Shown here: positions 33,890 through 42,616 of the stretch, piece by piece
Position numbering within the stretch: the first letter of the stretch is position 1
Layout: every line of letters begins with the position of its first letter
Source of the DNA: Fervidicoccaceae archaeon
GTDB lineage: Archaea; Thermoproteota; Thermoprotei_A; Sulfolobales; Fervidicoccaceae
Length of the DNA stretch: 64,000 bases
Direction: 5' to 3'
Assembly: GCA_038734945.1 (NCBI GenBank)
Contig: JAVYOA010000009.1
Span: 372,001 to 436,000 of the forward strand
Translations under genes and position numbers: made by a program
The notes under the pieces: model-generated
Seen by the model: only the letters and a program-made list of their open reading frames with translations
What the model was told of the DNA's origin: nothing
The model's database searches: none

Positions 33890-34555
33890 TCAAATCCCCA
33901 TTTCTTTCAGGAATTTTCTTGCCTCCTCTTTTGGATCGCTGCTCTTTACAATGGAGGATCCAGCAACAATGATGTCAGCACCTGCCGAAACAAGCTTCTG
34001 AGCTTCCTCAGGCCTTATCCCGCCTGCTACTGAAATTATTATGTCGCTCATACTCTCCTTCAGCTCTTTAATTATATGAAGGAAATCTATTCCTCTCATC
34101 TTTTTCCCAAGCTGTTGATCTATTCCTGCATGAAGTCCGATGATTCTAATACCTATTCTATTGACTCCTCGTGCTCTCTCCAATATATTGGGAACAGATA
34201 TCAAATCAACTTGAACATCCCCACCCAGCTCTCTTGCTCTTGTGAGAGCCTCAAAAATTGTATTATCATCCGCTGCTCCAAGGACTGACATGATTTTTGC
34301 TCCGGAACCTATTGCGATTTCCGCTTCCAGTGCCCCAGCATCCATAGTCTTCATATCTGCAAAAACTATGTTGTTTTCGAAGATTTGAGAGAGCACTCTC
34401 ACCGATGTAATTCCACTGGATTTTATGAGGGGAGTTCCTACCTCAATTATTACCCTCTCATTCACAGCTACAGCATTAGCAATTCTAACTGCCCTGCTGA
34501 GATCAATAACATCAATAGCAACTTGGAGATAAGGAGGATTTTTCAGCAGATTCAA
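33890..34555 (-). CDS. 3-Hexulose-6-phosphate synthase (HPS family)
   Basis: A 221-residue (beta/alpha)8 enzyme of the orotidine decarboxylase superfamily. The signature A-D-M-K-T-M-D-A-G-A-L-E-A-E at 65-78 is specific for hexulose-phosphate synthase rather than OMP decarboxylase. E-V-G-T-P-L-I-K at 38-45 and the C-terminal V-A-G-G-I-R and V-A-G-S-S-I phosphate loops agree. In archaea lacking the oxidative pentose phosphate pathway it runs backwards to supply ribulose 5-phosphate and formaldehyde; that role is inferred here. A TTG start follows GGTGAAG by 6 bases. The isomerase partner (PHI) is neither fused nor adjacent. Confidence 0.87.
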   Translation of the reverse strand: MNLLKNPPYLQVAIDVIDLSRAVRIANAVAVNERVIIEVGTPLIKSSGITSVRVLSQIFENNIVFADMKTMDAGALEAEIAIGSGAKIMSVLGAADDNTIFEALTRARELGGDVQVDLISVPNILERARGVNRIGIRIIGLHAGIDQQLGKKMRGIDFLHIIKELKESMSDIIISVAGGIRPEEAQKLVSAGADIIVAGSSIVKSSDPKEEARKFLKEMGI

Positions 34556-34652
34556 GGCTCTTCACCAAGGTTAACTACGTTCTAGCAACATTAAAAAATT
34601 GGCGATTCTGAATATTATTGGCAGGAAAATGAGCATAGGAAGGATGAAAATT

Positions 34653-36017
34653 ATGGGAAGGCTGTTTGGCACTGATGGAGTGAGAATTGATCTGAGAGAT
34701 GGAATAGATCCATCGTTCTTCTCATCTTTAGCTCAGTCAATCTGCGAGGCATTTGGAAAGGGGTCCATCTTTCTTATTGGAAGAGATGTTAGATATGCTG
34801 GTGATATAATATTTCACAGCATGCTTTCTGGTTTATTTTTAAGTGGATGTAGAGCATTTAATGCTGGTCTTGTTACAACTCCCTCGCTTCAATATGTGAT
34901 AAAAGAAGAGGGGTACTTTGATGGAGGAATAATGATAACTGCCTCCCACAATCCTCCAAACTACAATGGAGTAAAGGTCATAGACTCAGATGGCATTGAG
35001 GTTCCAAGAAAGAAAGAAAATGAGATCGAGGAGATTTTTGCATCAATGTTGCAGAGAACCAGAAAGACTCCCATCCATGAGTACCATTTAGCTGATTATC
35101 CTGGGACAATTGAAAAATATGTCAATGGAGTTGTTTCACATGTTGATGATGAGCTTATAAGGTCGAGAGAGCTGAGAGTCGTTATAGATGCGGCTAACAG
35201 CGTTGGCTCCTTGGCACTTCCCAAGATCGTTGGACGCCTCGGTGGAAAAGTGATCAGCCTAAATGCTCATTTGGATCCCTCCTTCCCAGGAAGAGAACCT
35301 GAACCAACGCCAAGCACGCTCGCTGTTTCCTCTACTCTTACTAAGGAAGTAGGAGCAGATATGGGAGTAGCTGTTGACGGGGATGCTGATAGATCGATTT
35401 TCATTGATGAAAAGGGTTATGTGTACTGGGGAGATCGGACGGCGGCAATTTTTTCCCTATACTTGAAGGAAAAGCATCCAGACTTGCCAGCAAGAGTTTA
35501 CACGGGAGTGAGCAGCAGCTCCTTCATCGAGAAGGTATTGAAAAGTGCTGGCATAGAAGTGGTTTGGATGAAGGTAGGAAGCGTGGACATTTCCAGAAGA
35601 CTGAAGCACGAGGGAGGTTTGCTTGGTTTCGAGGAAAATGGTGGTATAATGTATCCGCAGCATCAATTTGTCAGAGACGCTGGGATGGCTACAGCATTGA
35701 TGATGGAAATTCTGGCAAGAGAAAAGAGAAAGCTCTCAGAGCTTTACTCGATTTTTCCCAGAACATATTCAATAAAAACTAAATATCCTATTCATAGCAA
35801 GGAGCAGGGAGCTCTCATCTATGAGAGAATAAAAGAGAAGTACTCAAACGAGAAAATAATAGACATAGATGGCATAAAGGTAATAGGAGAAGATTACTGG
35901 TTCCTAGTAAGACTAAGCGGAACTGAACCAGTGATAAGAGTTATGATAGAGAGTGAAAGAGAAGGAGCGGAAAAAAATATTTTGAGAGAAATTGAAGAAC
36001 TGCTTCAGGCTGATTAG
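34653..36017 (+). CDS. Phosphoglucosamine mutase/phosphomannomutase (GlmM-like)
   Basis: About 454 residues from ATG 34653, giving the family start M-G-R-L-F-G-T-D-G-V-R. The catalytic phosphoserine loop is T-A-S-H-N-P, the metal loop D-G-D-A-D-R, the sugar-binding loop G-F-E-E-N-G-G and the phosphate loop R-L-S-G-T-E-P. In-frame starts at 34599, 34629 and 34644 exist but extend beyond the family N-terminus; AGGAAGG lies upstream of the chosen ATG. It probably makes GlcN-1-P for the GlmU-like enzyme of this window. Trm112 follows two bases after the stop. Confidence 0.88.
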   Translation: MGRLFGTDGVRIDLRDGIDPSFFSSLAQSICEAFGKGSIFLIGRDVRYAGDIIFHSMLSGLFLSGCRAFNAGLVTTPSLQYVIKEEGYFDGGIMITASHNPPNYNGVKVIDSDGIEVPRKKENEIEEIFASMLQRTRKTPIHEYHLADYPGTIEKYVNGVVSHVDDELIRSRELRVVIDAANSVGSLALPKIVGRLGGKVISLNAHLDPSFPGREPEPTPSTLAVSSTLTKEVGADMGVAVDGDADRSIFIDEKGYVYWGDRTAAIFSLYLKEKHPDLPARVYTGVSSSSFIEKVLKSAGIEVVWMKVGSVDISRRLKHEGGLLGFEENGGIMYPQHQFVRDAGMATALMMEILAREKRKLSELYSIFPRTYSIKTKYPIHSKEQGALIYERIKEKYSNEKIIDIDGIKVIGEDYWFLVRLSGTEPVIRVMIESEREGAEKNILREIEELLQAD

Positions 36018-36019
36018 AA

Positions 36020-36415
36020 ATGAAATACAGATTGCTCGATATACTGGCTTGCCCCATGTGCAAGGGATTTCCTCTGGAGCTAATTGAAATTGAGAAAGAG
36101 AAAAGAGAAAGGAACCTGCCATCTAAGCCTCCGCTCTGCGAACTGTATTGCTCCTATTTACAGAAAGATATCAGAGAAATGAAGGAGGAACCCCCATGCG
36201 GGGAGTGCTTTAACTATGAAATAAAAACAGCTGTTTTGTACTGTAGGAAGTGTGGAAGGTGGTATCCTGTCATAAATGGGATTCCCCACATGCTCCCGGA
36301 CTATATAAGAAAGGATGAAAAAAAGAGAGAGCTGGAGTTTCTCAGAAAATATGAAGCATTTCTTCCAGAAAAGATAACTAAAAAGGCCATTCCCCATAAC
36401 TTATCTCAAGAGTAA
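36020..36415 (+). CDS. Trm112-family zinc protein
   Basis: A 131-residue protein with the Trm112/UPF0434 opening M-K-Y-R-L-L-D-I-L-A-C-P-M-C-K and a C-terminal zinc pair in Y-C-R-K-C-G-R-W-Y-P-V-I-N-G-I-P-H-M-L-P. Trm112 activates several methyltransferases acting on tRNA, rRNA and release factor. Between the two halves is an insert with additional cysteines (C-E-L-Y-C and C-G-E-C), longer than in the bacterial version. It is translationally close to glmM, a functional link that is not obvious. Confidence 0.82.
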   Translation: MKYRLLDILACPMCKGFPLELIEIEKEKRERNLPSKPPLCELYCSYLQKDIREMKEEPPCGECFNYEIKTAVLYCRKCGRWYPVINGIPHMLPDYIRKDEKKRELEFLRKYEAFLPEKITKKAIPHNLSQE

Positions 36416-36432
36416 ATTAAGATGCAGAATGC

Positions 36433-36457
36433 TGTGAGAGGTAGCTATCCTCTCACA
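36433..36457. terminator. Perfect 9-bp hairpin at a convergent gene end
   Basis: TGTGAGAGG (36433-36441) and CCTCTCACA (36449-36457) are exact inverted repeats around a 7-base loop. The hairpin lies 18 bases after the Trm112 stop and includes the stop codon of the convergent DRG-like gene. It could act as a two-way terminator or protect both mRNA 3' ends. Confidence 0.45.
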
Positions 36458-37614
36458 TATATTTCTACAATGTCCCCATCTTCAACTCTGTGATCCAACC
36501 CAACTCTCTCTCCATGAAATTTTACACTTTTTCCATAAATCTTAGCAAATCTAAAACCTCTCAAAATTTTTGAGTGAATAGCTTCAGCTACATCTCTCAC
36601 GGTTGCTCCTCTCTTCAAGATCAGAGGTCTCTTTGCTACCTCACCATTCGGCTGCTTTGTGTAAACTCTGATGATGTCCAGCAATTCAAACATTTTCCTT
36701 CCTAAGCGATCTAGCTCTATCCCTGTGCTTGCTGAAATATAAAGCACTGGAAACTCATTCTCTACTTCAGCCATCCTCTCTCTAATGTTATTGTAATCCA
36801 CCAAATCTATCTTGTTTACCAAAATTATTCCAGGCTTGTGCATTTTGTTCTCCAGTATTTGAGCCTCAATATCATCCAATGAAACTTCTCCCCACACTTT
36901 CACAATAGCATGATCTATTTTATACTCAGAGAGCATTCTTTTGACATCATCAAAACTACCATCCAATATCTTGCCATTAACTATGAGATTTATACCTCCC
37001 TTGCTAACTCTCTGAATCTCCACTTTCCCTTTTGGCTTCTTTAGAATTATGCCGTTTTCTTCAAGTTCTTCTATGGCGCTTTTTGCAACCTTTTCAGGAT
37101 AATTTGCTGCATCGAGAACTAGTAGAATCATGTCTGCATTTCTAGCCAGTCCTATTGTTCTGTTATACCAGGAAATTCTCTCATTGCTCCCAAATGGAAT
37201 GCTTGGAGTATCTATCAATTGGAAGTATATGTCCTCGAACTTCATCATGCCAGGCTTTGGCAGCCTGGTTGAATACGGAATACCAATACCTTCATAGCTC
37301 ACGCCAGTCAGCTTGGAAAACAATAGCGATTTTCCAGATAGAGGAGGACCTAGCATGACGATCTGAGCTGCTCCCGATTTTTCTATGTAGAACTTTGGGC
37401 CTGAACCTCCACTTTTCTTCTTCCTCTGTTCTTCCAATTCCTCCTTTAGCTGACTCAGTCTTCTAGTGGCCCAATACATGAGATTTTCTGTACCCTTATG
37501 CTTGGGAACAGCCGAAATGAATGCTTCCAATGCAGCGATTTTTTCTTCTACAGTTCTCGCTTCCATGAACTTTATCCACTTTGCTCTCGCTTCAGGAGGA
37601 AGGTTCGTTGGCAT
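36445..37614 (-). CDS. DRG/Obg-type GTP-binding protein with TGS domain
   Basis: About 389 residues from ATG 37614. An N-terminal helical region (1-75) resembles the DRG helical domain. The P-loop G-P-P-L-S-G-K-S is at 89-96, D-T-P at the switch region, N-K-I-D as guanine specificity motif and a TGS domain at the end (about 315-389). The P-loop has Pro-Pro where DRG proteins usually have G-F-P. DRGs work with translating ribosomes; the exact role here is inferred. It follows rnhB with the same orientation, and a longer GTG/ATG-type reading upstream overlapping rnhB is less likely. Confidence 0.83.
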   Translation of the reverse strand: MPTNLPPEARAKWIKFMEARTVEEKIAALEAFISAVPKHKGTENLMYWATRRLSQLKEELEEQRKKKSGGSGPKFYIEKSGAAQIVMLGPPLSGKSLLFSKLTGVSYEGIGIPYSTRLPKPGMMKFEDIYFQLIDTPSIPFGSNERISWYNRTIGLARNADMILLVLDAANYPEKVAKSAIEELEENGIILKKPKGKVEIQRVSKGGINLIVNGKILDGSFDDVKRMLSEYKIDHAIVKVWGEVSLDDIEAQILENKMHKPGIILVNKIDLVDYNNIRERMAEVENEFPVLYISASTGIELDRLGRKMFELLDIIRVYTKQPNGEVAKRPLILKRGATVRDVAEAIHSKILRGFRFAKIYGKSVKFHGERVGLDHRVEDGDIVEIYVRG

Positions 37615-37622
37615 CTGCCCAG

Positions 37623-38240
37623 CTACCCCTCCCCTCTCAGAAAAGGACTTGCCTTGGACTTCCACTTGTGTCTTATCAGAAATGAGGGAAGAGTCCTCGG
37701 GTTATCCTTCAGCCACCTCACGGTTAACTTATCTCCTGGATAGCCAGATCCCTCCAAGCCGTATTGCTTTCTTATTTCATCTATTTTTCTATCTCTTATT
37801 ACTTTGGCAACAATACTTGCTGCTCCCACAGCAGTGAAAGTTGAATCACCCCTCTTAACCATTCTAATCTGCACATTTTCGCATGCTTCAATTGTGCTTT
37901 CTTTGCTACCAACAACATCCGCAATAATCTCGCTCGGTCTCACTCCAGCTGATATTGCTTGGCATGCTAGAGAAATAAAGGCCCTTTTTGTCAAGTTATT
38001 CAAGTTCTCTCTATCTATTTCCTCAGGATTCACAATTATAACATCGTGCCAGAGAGACAAAGTAAGTATTAAGTCGAAAAGCTCCTCTCTTTTCTTTTTT
38101 CTAAGTTTTTTGCTATCCGTGACTCCCATTTTTGCCAAGTGCGTTTCAGCTGAACCAGTAAGAGCAACTGCTGCCACTACCATTGGCCCTATGAGGCTAC
38201 CTCTGCCTGCTTCATCCATCCCAACCACAATTCTTTCCAA
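37623..38240 (-). CDS. rnhB: Ribonuclease HII
   Basis: A 205-residue enzyme that nicks RNA in RNA-DNA hybrids, including single ribonucleotides. The G-M-D-E-A-G-R-G-S motif (7-15) contributes D9 and E10 to the metal site; later acidic residues in I-I-A-D-V-V-G and the C-terminal G-S-G-Y-P-G-D segment agree. G-R-G-S replaces the more common G-R-G-P/C. The length is normal for archaeal type 2 RNases H. It is upstream of the DRG-like gene in the same operon. Confidence 0.9.
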   Translation of the reverse strand: MERIVVGMDEAGRGSLIGPMVVAAVALTGSAETHLAKMGVTDSKKLRKKKREELFDLILTLSLWHDVIIVNPEEIDRENLNNLTKRAFISLACQAISAGVRPSEIIADVVGSKESTIEACENVQIRMVKRGDSTFTAVGAASIVAKVIRDRKIDEIRKQYGLEGSGYPGDKLTVRWLKDNPRTLPSFLIRHKWKSKASPFLRGEG

Positions 38241-38395
38241 TTAAGGCACCTCCTCCTATGAACTCGTTGCCGCAAAGCCCTTTCATTCGATATATAAATC
38301 TGAGGGAAAGGATTTTTATGCAATGATGCATTTTTCCTTGATATTTTATTCAAATTGTTTTTAAATCCCCTTTCGCTTTTTGCTTTCCGCTTTTT

Positions 38396-39241
38396 CTAGA
38401 AAGCTGAAATTCTAGCTTCTTTCAACAGGCTCAATTCTCTAATAACGGTTTCAATATCGGCATCTACGAGCCTTTCATCTTTGAAGAAAACTTCGAGCGT
38501 CACAAAGGGATCTCTCCCTAACTTTTCCAAGATATTCAAGGACTTAGCGAAATACTTTTCATAACCAGAAATCCTCATATGCTCGACGACATTTCCATTG
38601 ATCTTTGCCACACCATGTACATGAACAACACTTGTCTTTTCGGCTATCGAACTTACCCAATCGTTAATCATGCTCTCCACCATTGATAGCTGATTTTCCC
38701 CATTGCTGATGAGCCTTGCCACTACGTGTCCCAGATCGAGGCAGGCATTTCCATCTAGCTCTCTCAATAACTGCACGAAGCTTTCCTTCACTGCAAGAGG
38801 ACCGTATGGAGCGTTCTCAACAGCAAAAATTATACCAGCATCTTTAAACTTCTCTGCTGCATCTTTCATTTCTAGTATTATTGGAGATAGATAATCTCTA
38901 TTGCCGAACCTCACTTTCTCCCTCGTCGAAAAATGAGCAACTGCGTATTTGAAATCCCATTTTGTCATTACTTCGAGCAACCTCATTATATAAGCAATAG
39001 CCCCCCTTCTCACTTCCTCATATGGGGAAGCAATGACCAAGTCTCTCCACGGAAGATGTGCACCTAAGCTGAATCCCTGATCCCTTAAGAGCTTCATTAT
39101 TTCATTGAAAGAATTAGAATCCCAGAAGGGCCAAGGATACTCCAAGCTAACCTCAATATTCTCAAATCCCATACTCGAAGCATAGCTAAGATCTCTCTCA
39201 TTTATTCTTGATTTTGGCCATATGCTGAATGAATACTTCAT
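38396..39241 (-). CDS. Xylose isomerase-like/AP endonuclease 2-fold TIM-barrel protein
   Basis: A 281-residue barrel protein. Metal-site-like residues are G-A-H-L-P-W near 60, V-A-H-F-S near 100, F-A-V-E-N-A-P near 138, L-D-L-G-H near 168 and V-H-V-H-G near 200, the usual order for this superfamily, and T-L-E-V-F near 252. So it is probably an active metal enzyme, either sugar-phosphate isomerase/epimerase or a hydrolase. Its start overlaps the stop of the DUF354 gene by four bases, which suggests a sugar-related role shared by both. Confidence 0.72.
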   Translation of the reverse strand: MKYSFSIWPKSRINERDLSYASSMGFENIEVSLEYPWPFWDSNSFNEIMKLLRDQGFSLGAHLPWRDLVIASPYEEVRRGAIAYIMRLLEVMTKWDFKYAVAHFSTREKVRFGNRDYLSPIILEMKDAAEKFKDAGIIFAVENAPYGPLAVKESFVQLLRELDGNACLDLGHVVARLISNGENQLSMVESMINDWVSSIAEKTSVVHVHGVAKINGNVVEHMRISGYEKYFAKSLNILEKLGRDPFVTLEVFFKDERLVDADIETVIRELSLLKEARISAF

Positions 39242-40269
39242 ATTGCTTCATCACCAAGCAATACTTTCTTCAGTGGGATGACTGGGTGCTCCAATATCTT
39301 ACTGGCTTCTATTTTTTTCCTTTTTATATTTCCTTCCATAACATCATATATGAATCTTAGGGCATCCTTTGAGGATAGCGCCCTGTACAGGGGAAATCCG
39401 AGCTCGCGAAGTCCAGAATCAACATCCAGCTTGAGGGGAAAAAGAGAGATGGAGGGCACCCCTAAAAGAGAAGCCTCTCTGGACATAGTTCCTCCACCGC
39501 TAATTGTAGCGATGCTGTAGTACTCGAGATCCAGGCCAAGCATTGGTTCCCCTATCACTTCAATATTGGTTCCCTTATATCTCTCTGAATCATCTTCATA
39601 TCTAGGAACAAGAACAACCCTCACCTTTTTTGCCAGTTCCTTTACAAGCTCCTTAAAATCTTCGAATCCCCAGCTATAATATGACGCGAATATCTCTGGA
39701 GGTCTAACCAATACGTAACTATATGGTTCGAGGCCAAGTCTCTTCACGCTGCTTTCCGATGGAGAATATCCGTTTACCCAAGCAAGCTCTTCTACTCCCT
39801 TGTACCTCAAGAGAAAAGTTCTACTTCCCCTTGGAACATATGGAAGAAATTTCCCCTTTTCGATGAAGGATGAAAAAATTAGATAGTTGGATAGAGGAAC
39901 TGTCAGAAGATGGACGTGAGCAGCATGTGGGGTATCACTATACAATACAATTTTTGAACTTAGTCCAAAAGCTATCCTGACGGAAGAAGGGCTCGGATAT
40001 GAAACCAAGTAATCAGGGGAAAAATCCCTAATTAGACCAACTAAATCCTTCATCCTCTCTATATCTCTCAAGAGCTTGTCGAACTTAGTCCTACCATGCG
40101 TTCCTACAAGTATAGCCTTGTTTCCAAGGAGAGAATTAATTCTAAAAATTTCCTCAGTTTTCCTTGCCGTTATCATTACTTCTGCTCCCATATCCGATTC
40201 GAGGATAGAGGCAAGCTTGGAAAAGAGAAGAAGCTGCTTTGGCGTCAAGGCATCCATCCATATACGCAT
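39238..40269 (-). CDS. DUF354 protein (GT-B-like)
   Basis: About 343 residues from ATG 40269, matching the family start M-R-I-W-M-D-A-L-T-P-K-Q. Two Rossmann-like halves are suggested by early strands (V-M-I-T-A-R-K-T-E-E) and late T-I-S-G-G-G-T-M-S-R-E-A-S-L-L-G-V-P-S-I, the latter typical of DUF354 and of UDP-GlcNAc 2-epimerase-like proteins. The activity of DUF354 is unproven; glycosyltransferase or epimerase-like chemistry is likely. The downstream TIM-barrel gene overlaps it. Confidence 0.78.
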   Translation of the reverse strand: MRIWMDALTPKQLLLFSKLASILESDMGAEVMITARKTEEIFRINSLLGNKAILVGTHGRTKFDKLLRDIERMKDLVGLIRDFSPDYLVSYPSPSSVRIAFGLSSKIVLYSDTPHAAHVHLLTVPLSNYLIFSSFIEKGKFLPYVPRGSRTFLLRYKGVEELAWVNGYSPSESSVKRLGLEPYSYVLVRPPEIFASYYSWGFEDFKELVKELAKKVRVVLVPRYEDDSERYKGTNIEVIGEPMLGLDLEYYSIATISGGGTMSREASLLGVPSISLFPLKLDVDSGLRELGFPLYRALSSKDALRFIYDVMEGNIKRKKIEASKILEHPVIPLKKVLLGDEAI

Positions 40270-40355
40270 TTTCCATCCCAAGGCAATATGCTCTGCTACT
40301 CTCCTTTTGTAAAGAAGATAAAATCGTTAACTAGTTCATAAATCAAAAGCATGTG

Positions 40356-40808
40356 CTATTTTTTCTCAAATAGTTCAACAATGTAATCATCTCCACTTTT
40401 TCTCCTGCGCATGAGCATCTTGGATAATGCCATGAAAGCAATAGTAAAAATGAGGGAAAAAAGAGATGAGAATTTAAAAGCAGCTGTGAAATCGCTCCAT
40501 CCAGCTATCCCCAGCATCGATGCCATGATCCACAGTATTACAGAGATAGCAGTGAAAAAAACTAGCACAATTTTCCCATTTTCTTCCACTTTTTTGCCAA
40601 TAACTTTCAGAATTTTTACATAAGCTAATAACATGATGAAGAAATAGAATAGGTATGGCACTACAGGGAACCATTCATGGAGCCATTCAGACAAGAGCCA
40701 TAGACAAAAAAGAGCAATTGTTGCCACAAATATCACAGCATATAGAAGGGCACTTGTAATCAAATACCATTTTATCTTTTCTCTTTTCCCGCTCATAGCT
40801 TCACACAA
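40356..40808 (-). CDS. Small membrane protein, four helices, unknown function
   Basis: A 150-residue protein with four hydrophobic segments at about 12-35, 47-65, 75-97 and 103-128, a basic N-terminus (S-G-K-R-E-K-I-K-W) and a charged tail (R-R-R-K-S-G-D-D). No family motif is recognised. It lies between the DUF354 pair and hsp20 with the same orientation, but spacing of 22 bases or more gives no strong functional link. Confidence 0.6.
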   Translation of the reverse strand: MCEAMSGKREKIKWYLITSALLYAVIFVATIALFCLWLLSEWLHEWFPVVPYLFYFFIMLLAYVKILKVIGKKVEENGKIVLVFFTAISVILWIMASMLGIAGWSDFTAAFKFSSLFSLIFTIAFMALSKMLMRRRKSGDDYIVELFEKK

Positions 40809-40830
40809 TTAACCCCAACTTCAGCAATCA

Positions 40831-41256
40831 TTATGACCTGGGCATCCTCACAATTATTCTGCCTTTTTTAAAAGAATATGACATTCTCGATACATCGCAT
40901 TCGGTTGGAATCGAAATCTCCTTGTAGTAGCTGGAAATCTCCTTCCTAATTGTGCTATATCCAAGCTCCTCGGTTCTCACAGTCTTTCTCATTTTACCCT
41001 CAATTCTCATTCTTCCCTTCTCTGCCTCCACACTTATGCTTGAATTGTCCAGCAATGGAGCATCTATAATGACAACGCACTCATTTTCTAGTAGATATAC
41101 TTGGTGAAGAGGCTCATCGAACTTTATTTGTGGGAAAAATTCCCCGAATAGTGGAGCGCTTGTTAAAGAGAAAGCGCTTTCCAGCTCCTTTTCAAGCTCT
41201 TTCATCCTTCTCCTTACATAGGATCTTAGGATTTCAAATTCATCATCCCATGACAT
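40831..41256 (-). CDS. Small heat-shock protein-like (Hsp20/alpha-crystallin)
   Basis: About 141 residues from ATG 41256, preceded by GAGGGAGGG. The C-terminal 85 residues form an alpha-crystallin-like domain: a hydrophobic strand V-V-I-I-D-A-P-L-L-D, then S-I-S-V-E-A-E-K-G-R-M-R-I-E-G, the Y-Y-K-E-I-S-I-P strand and the ending S-Y-S-F-K-K-G-R-I-I-V-R-M-P. The usual G-V-L motif is replaced by G-R-I, and no I-x-I tail follows, so oligomerisation may differ. It follows the PAC2 gene by 11 bases. Confidence 0.75.
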   Translation of the reverse strand: MSWDDEFEILRSYVRRRMKELEKELESAFSLTSAPLFGEFFPQIKFDEPLHQVYLLENECVVIIDAPLLDNSSISVEAEKGRMRIEGKMRKTVRTEELGYSTIRKEISSYYKEISIPTECDVSRMSYSFKKGRIIVRMPRS

Positions 41257-41267
41257 GAGACCCTCCC

Positions 41268-42047
41268 TCACGTATATAGCATGCTCGGTTGAGCTTCAAC
41301 GCTCTTTCCAGTTTGACTCATCATTCTCGCAGTCTGCTTCATCAGCTCCTTGTTTCTAAGCCTTATGAATTCTGCTTCTTCCAGCAACTTTTCTATGTTT
41401 ATTTTTGTTCCTATTAGCTTTGATAGCGCTTCAACAGCAACTGATGCTGCTTCAGGGTCCGGAAGCTCTGGAAAGGTTTCAGCCAGGAGAACAACGCTAT
41501 TGAGCCTAAACCTTCTGGATTCCTTCAGGAATATAGCGAATGGGCCAAGTATAGCTCCCTCAGTAAATAACTGAATGTTTTTATCGCCTATCATTTTTTT
41601 CATTTTGTCCCCTGAAAAAGCGGCATACACTTGGGGTTTCTCCTTGTTAATTCTATCTGGCGTTCCAAGACCAGTAATCCCCACAATAAAATCTATCCTC
41701 CTCCTCATAGCGTATTCCAATAGAGCGTAGCTGAACATCTGTATAGCTGCAGGAACTATTGGAATTTCAGATGCCACTATTAGCACCCCATCTTTCCTGA
41801 AAATTTTTATTGGAGGCTTTGCTTCGCCATCTCTGACAAAAACTACAGGAGGATTCAACCTAGGAATATCTATTCCGCCAACTTCGGTCGGATTCAGCTC
41901 TCTAATTAGATGGCTTATTGATATCCCACCTACAAGCCCAGCATCTGGGAAGCCCACGATGAGATATGAAGGAGACGGCAGCTCTATATCTTCATATTCT
42001 TGAAAAATCACACCCTCAATTTCCTCCTCGTTCTTTATTTGAGGCAT
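41268..42047 (-). CDS. PAC2-family proteasome assembly chaperone homologue
   Basis: A 259-residue protein with the PAC2 pattern L-I-V-G-F-P-D-A-G-L-V-G near 29, V-V-F-V-R-D-G near 68, G-I-T-G-L-G-T-P near 124 and P-E-L-P-D-P-E-A-A near 192. Archaeal PbaA/PbaB belong here and may help assemble proteasome-like complexes. It lies between hsp20 and gcvH, all on the minus strand within 20 bases of each other. Chaperone function is inferred from the family. Confidence 0.85.
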   Translation of the reverse strand: MPQIKNEEEIEGVIFQEYEDIELPSPSYLIVGFPDAGLVGGISISHLIRELNPTEVGGIDIPRLNPPVVFVRDGEAKPPIKIFRKDGVLIVASEIPIVPAAIQMFSYALLEYAMRRRIDFIVGITGLGTPDRINKEKPQVYAAFSGDKMKKMIGDKNIQLFTEGAILGPFAIFLKESRRFRLNSVVLLAETFPELPDPEAASVAVEALSKLIGTKINIEKLLEEAEFIRLRNKELMKQTARMMSQTGKSVEAQPSMLYT

Positions 42048-42066
42048 AAATTATTCCCCTACTATG

Positions 42067-42504
42067 TTATTTTTTTGCTATTCTCTCCTTTATTAGTTCT
42101 GCATACTTAGTTGGTGAAAGCAGCTCGGCAATTTCTTCCTTGTTTTGAATTTTTATCTTAACTATCCATCCGCTCTCATAGGGATCATTGTTTATCAGCT
42201 GTGGTGCTTCTAGCAGCGTTTCATTTACATCCACGATTTCACCCGTTAGAGGGGAATATACATCTGAGACAGCTTTAACCGAGTCCAAAGTAGCAATAGC
42301 ATCCCCTCTCTCCACTCTTTTCCCTTTTTGGGGAAGATCGACTCCAACTATATCTCTCAGCTGTTTCTGAGCGAAGTCTGTTATCCCCAAAATAGCTATT
42401 TCTCCATCGAGCTTGACCCACTCATCCGTTTTTGTGTAAAGCAAGTCATCCCTAAGTATATAGTTCTTTATCTGTAAAATACCCAATTTTATCACCACTT
42501 TCAT
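42067..42504 (-). CDS. gcvH: Glycine cleavage system H protein
   Basis: About 145 residues. The lipoyl-lysine is in A-T-L-D-S-V-K-A-V-S (K77 from the preferred ATG 42504; ATG/GTG 42513 adds three residues). The family core Y-T-K-T-D-E-W-V, G-I-T-D-F-A-Q-K-Q-L and L-I-N-N-D-P-Y-E-S-G-W are all present. It shuttles the aminomethyl group between P and T proteins. gcvT starts about 110 bases away on the other strand, so both may be controlled from this spacer. The first 14 residues before I-K-N-Y are an extra hydrophobic stretch. Confidence 0.92.
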   Translation of the reverse strand: MKVVIKLGILQIKNYILRDDLLYTKTDEWVKLDGEIAILGITDFAQKQLRDIVGVDLPQKGKRVERGDAIATLDSVKAVSDVYSPLTGEIVDVNETLLEAPQLINNDPYESGWIVKIKIQNKEEIAELLSPTKYAELIKERIAKK

Positions 42505-42616
42505 AAGTGCCATTTACATGGCCTTATTATTTTCCAGTATAGAGTACTATCGGATTTTTCTCTGAGTAAGCAAATTTATAGTTTGTCTTCAATACCAAAG
42601 ATCGGTGAGTGAAAAA

